Assembly: GCF_900156825.1 (NCBI RefSeq)
Contig: NZ_FTOV01000014.1
Location: forward strand, 38,697-102,696
Direction of reading: 5' to 3'
Source of the DNA: Chryseobacterium gambrini
GTDB lineage: Bacteria > Bacteroidota > Bacteroidia > Flavobacteriales > Weeksellaceae
DNA: 64,000 nucleotides
How positions within the stretch are numbered: position 1 is the first letter of the stretch; the number at the start of each line of letters is the position of its first letter. Positions 62,106 through 64,000 of this stretch are shown here, one piece after another. A program made the position numbers and the translations under genes. The notes beneath the pieces were generated by a model. The model saw only the letters and a program-made list of their open reading frames with translations. It was not told the origin of the DNA and made no database searches.

Positions 62106-62576
62106 TTAACAGCATCCCGAGTTCGGAGCGCATTGAGATGTTTTATGGCCAAGCTCTTTCAGACTTAATTTTTCCTTTTCCTGCGGAATTCCACATGAAT
62201 CCTGCGCAAGACAGGCAGTCTTTTTATTTTTAAGGATAAAATGTTTTCCATTAAATTCAAGGTCATACTTACCAATCGTTGTATCCTGATATTCCACTTC
62301 AATCTCTAAATCTTTAATGCCCAGTTTCTCTTCCGAAAGCTGAATAATATGAAGAAGTTTCCCCGGCTTCAGACGATGCTCATCATCTTCTGCATTCCAA
62401 AGCTGAAAATTAACTTTTTCTTCTTTTCTGATGGTTCCACCACAATCGATAAAATTTTTGCTTACCATCCCTATTTCTGTTACATGAAAATGTTCCGGTA
62501 CAAAAGTTCCGTTTTCCAACTGAAATTCAACATTATCCAACGTTGGAAGGATATTTTTGATCTGTTCAAGGGTCAT
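62106..62576 (-). CDS. DUF6428-like protein of ars operons
   Basis: I recognise this 156-residue protein only as the type that recurs in Bacteroidota arsenic operons. It has LENGTFVPEHFHVTEIGMVSK-type residues near 20-40, a possible metal site with FHVTEIG, a GGTIRKEEKVNFQLW segment, and a C-terminal tail rich in cysteine (ACLAQDSCG and QCAPNSGCC). The cysteines suggest arsenite or metal binding. It follows arsR by 84 nt, with a second operator copy between them. Confidence 0.8.
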   Translation of the reverse strand: MTLEQIKNILPTLDNVEFQLENGTFVPEHFHVTEIGMVSKNFIDCGGTIRKEEKVNFQLWNAEDDEHRLKPGKLLHIIQLSEEKLGIKDLEIEVEYQDTTIGKYDLEFNGKHFILKNKKTACLAQDSCGIPQEKEKLSLKELGHKTSQCAPNSGCC

Positions 62577-62625
62577 ATTTTTCTTTTTAATTGTTTAAAA
62601 AATTATAATTAATCATATATTACAA

Positions 62626-62644
62626 TATCGCAATATTACGATAA
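62626..62644. promoter_or_regulatory. candidate ArsR operator, copy 1
   Basis: TATCGCAATATTACGATAA is identical to 62998-63016 and is a near-palindrome (16 of 18 positions pair, arms TATCG/CGATA). It lies 49 nt before the start of the DUF6428 gene. Confidence 0.75.
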
Positions 62645-62660
62645 TTGAAGACAAAAAAAT

Positions 62661-62987
62661 TTAACAGCACTTTTGCTTTTTAACAGTAGAAATTACTTTT
62701 GAAAAAAATACATTCAGTACCTCAAATGCATTCTCATCAATACAGTAACAGATAGAATTTCCTTCAATATTTCCTTTGATGAGTCCGGCATTTTTTAATT
62801 CCTTCAGATGTTGGGAAACTGTAGGCTGTGCCAAAGGAAGCTCATTGACAATATCTCCGCAGATGCACTCATTTACCTTCAGCAAATATTCAATGATAGC
62901 GATTCTCGCAGGATGCCCTAAAGCTTTTGCAATGGTAGCAATTCTGTTTTGTTCATCTGTAAAAAAATCTGTTTTTGTAGCTCCCAT
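62661..62987 (-). CDS. arsR: ArsR-family arsenic repressor
   Basis: From the ATG at 62987 the protein has 108 residues: a winged HTH with ECICGDIVNEL near 44-54 (a CxC motif at the place where arsenite binds ArsR) and AQPTVSQHLKELKNAGLI near 57-74 as the recognition region. It ends with a second cysteine pair, KKQKCC. The in-frame start at 63005 is a TTG inside the operator and was rejected. Operators at 62998-63016 and 62626-62644 point to self-control and control of the next genes. Confidence 0.93.
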   Translation of the reverse strand: MGATKTDFFTDEQNRIATIAKALGHPARIAIIEYLLKVNECICGDIVNELPLAQPTVSQHLKELKNAGLIKGNIEGNSICYCIDENAFEVLNVFFSKVISTVKKQKCC

Positions 62988-62997
62988 ATTTAAACTA

Positions 62998-63033
62998 TAT
63001 CGCAATATTACGATAAATAATTTTCATTGACAA
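62998..63033 (-). promoter_or_regulatory. arsR promoter with embedded operator copy 2
   Basis: On the minus strand TTG (63031-63033) is 20 nt from TAATATTG (63003-63010), a -7 box with one mismatch. The operator 62998-63016 is centred on that box, so a bound ArsR would hide it. The ATG is 10 nt further on at 62987. Confidence 0.7.
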
Positions 63034-63126
63034 TATTTTTAAAAAAAATTTTAAAAATCTGAGAAGAATTATTAATTGTAAGAGACTTATTTGGCATTCA
63101 GAAATTCATACGGATTTGTAATGAAA

Positions 63127-63693
63127 TCAACGAAAGTCAAATCCATAACGAAGAATTTCATCTTGTAATCGAATTATTTTTTGAGACCAATAAATGACTC
63201 TTTCCATCTTATCAGAAAAATCCTCTTCAAATGAATTTTGATAAACACTCTGATAATTCTTATACATTTCCAACCTATCGATTAAATATTCTTCATAATC
63301 TTTTAGATTTTGCGGAATATAACCTGGCCCTTCACAACCACAAGAATGGAAAACTTTCCCGATCCTGTAAAGACTTTCAACAATTTTCCATTCTTTAGCA
63401 GCGCTTTTCTTTGGTGCTTTAAAATCCAGTCCTAAATCTGCCATCAAACTTGAACATTCAGGACATTTTATCTCACGGTTTTCTATTTCTGAAATTACTT
63501 TTTCTAACTGATCTTGCTCTTTTTTTACAAAAATTGGTGAGACATTTCGAATATTGACCCTGCTAATCTTATGAAAATTTTTATCTTTTCTGATCCTTTC
63601 TAAAATATCAGAAGAATGAGTCTGCTTAAAAGATTTTCTACATCTGAAACATACAAAATGAGATTTATATGTTTTTCCTGCGTATCTGCACAT
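63127..63693 (-). CDS. zinc-ribbon-containing protein of unknown function
   Basis: From the ATG at 63693 the protein has 188 residues. I do not recognise a named family. Two CxxC pairs are clear: CFRC near 14-17 and CPEC near 74-77, and CGC near 121-123 adds more possible metal ligands. Between them lie charged helices, and the C-terminal half (about 125-188) looks helical with several tyrosines. A GTG two codons upstream is a possible alternative start. It is read alone, and 106 nt past its stop the arsR leader begins. It may bind nucleic acid or metal. Confidence 0.72.
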   Translation of the reverse strand: MCRYAGKTYKSHFVCFRCRKSFKQTHSSDILERIRKDKNFHKISRVNIRNVSPIFVKKEQDQLEKVISEIENREIKCPECSSLMADLGLDFKAPKKSAAKEWKIVESLYRIGKVFHSCGCEGPGYIPQNLKDYEEYLIDRLEMYKNYQSVYQNSFEEDFSDKMERVIYWSQKIIRLQDEILRYGFDFR

Positions 63694-63789
63694 ATACACT
63701 GGTTTAATTCTAATTCAAATATATTGCTAGTTAGCCAAATCAACAAGTAACACCATATAAAAATATATACGCTTTATAACAACTTGTTT

Positions 63790-63860
63790 TCTCAAACGCA
63801 GATCATGTTTTCAGGAGCTTTATCCCGCTATCCACTCTTACTGGCTCAGGCTCAAAAGTT
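63790..63860. repeat. left part of an intergenic repeat next to the IS
   Basis: The stretch around 63810-63850 (CAGGAGCTTTATCCCGCTAT and following) resembles, from memory, the left half of a common Chryseobacterium intergenic repeat. The right half is not seen, and the IS coding region begins soon after. Confidence 0.35.
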
Positions 63861-63889
63861 GGGGGGAATGTTAAGTAGTTTTATCTTTG
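63859..63889 (+). promoter_or_regulatory. promoter of the IS transposase
   Basis: TTG (63859-63861) and TATCTTTG (63882-63889) are 20 nt apart. The box ends 4 nt before the ATG at 63894, so the mRNA may be leaderless. Confidence 0.65.
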
Positions 63890-63893
63890 CCTA

Positions 63894-64000
63894 ATGCTAA
63901 GCGATCAAGAACTTCTTAAATTGTTACTTCCTGAATTTTTAGTTGAACACTTTGATATCCTCAAAGCAGAAACTCATGATGCAGAACTTCATCTTTATTT
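63894..64000 (+). CDS. ISAon1-type transposase, N-terminal part (cut by the window)
   Basis: The first 35 codons read MLSDQELLKLLLPEFLVEHF and on, ending ELHLY at the edge. This is the opening of the ISAon1-family transposase N-terminal region found in Chryseobacterium and Elizabethkingia, known here from memory. The element continues beyond base 64000, so its completeness cannot be judged. Confidence 0.7.
   Translation, partial: MLSDQELLKLLLPEFLVEHFDILKAETHDAELHLY
63894..64000 (+). mobile_element. insertion sequence, left end region, partial
   Basis: The transposase start marks an IS that extends past the window. Its left inverted repeat must lie upstream of 63859, perhaps near 63830-63860, but no matching right end is visible here to define it. 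Confidence 0.5.

Noticed and set aside
62987..63005. TTG start for arsR
   Set aside because: The codon is inside the operator and -7 box; the ATG at 62987 fits the family's usual length.

Overview
The window reads as chromosomal DNA of a low-GC Flavobacteriia, most likely Chryseobacterium or a close Weeksellaceae relative. Evidence: Bacteroidota-type promoters (TTG-N20-TAnnTTTG), an LpxC-FabZ fusion, the type IX secretion regulator PorX, a short secreted protein with a T9SS-type C-terminal sorting domain, an ISAon1-type transposase start, and families of intergenic repeats of the kind common in that genus. The genus is inferred from recall, not from a search.

Layout. 1-2139: a very AT-rich TIR + SLOG gene pair, probably the end of a longer defence operon, followed by a structured non-coding junction (2140-2389). 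2390-17405: housekeeping and small accessory genes (HAD phosphatase, arginine decarboxylase, lipoprotein tyrosine phosphatase, cobalamin adenosyltransferase with thiamine pyrophosphokinase, a DinB gene and WYL regulator, an ABC exporter, LptB with an unusual C-terminal extension, HemB, a NatAB-like ABC pair), separated by repeat-rich spacers. 17487-25687 (minus strand): an envelope operon lpxD - lpxC/fabZ - lpxA - small secreted protein - efp - second lpxD-like gene, then sucD and a beta-barrel protein, with an HD phosphohydrolase upstream. 25953-34130: S41 peptidase, porX, exonuclease III, RlpA, two secreted surface proteins and rimO.

34221-58538 (minus strand): a Wzx/Wzy-type capsule or exopolysaccharide locus of about 24 kb. 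It starts with an aminotransferase and a FlaA1/PglF-type dehydratase, continues with Wza, Wzc and a nucleotide-sugar dehydrogenase, then flippase, transferases, acetyltransferases and two polymerase-like membrane proteins, and ends with the UDP-N-acetyl-L-fucosamine genes fnlA-fnlB-fnlC, a WbuB-like transferase, a WbpV-like reductase, a WecA/WbpL-like initiating transferase and an RmlC-like epimerase. The locus is bounded by recX/glyA on one side and by a terminator and rimO on the other.

58558-64000: recX, glyA, an arsenic resistance operon (arsR, DUF6428-like, arsC-like, ACR3) with two identical 20-bp candidate operators, a zinc-ribbon protein of unknown function, and the first 36 codons of an IS transposase running off the right edge. 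The least explained parts are the TIR-SLOG pair, the LptB extension, the tandem-repeat tract at 9414-9595, the 25-bp hairpin at 7160-7214, and the ars operator layout.
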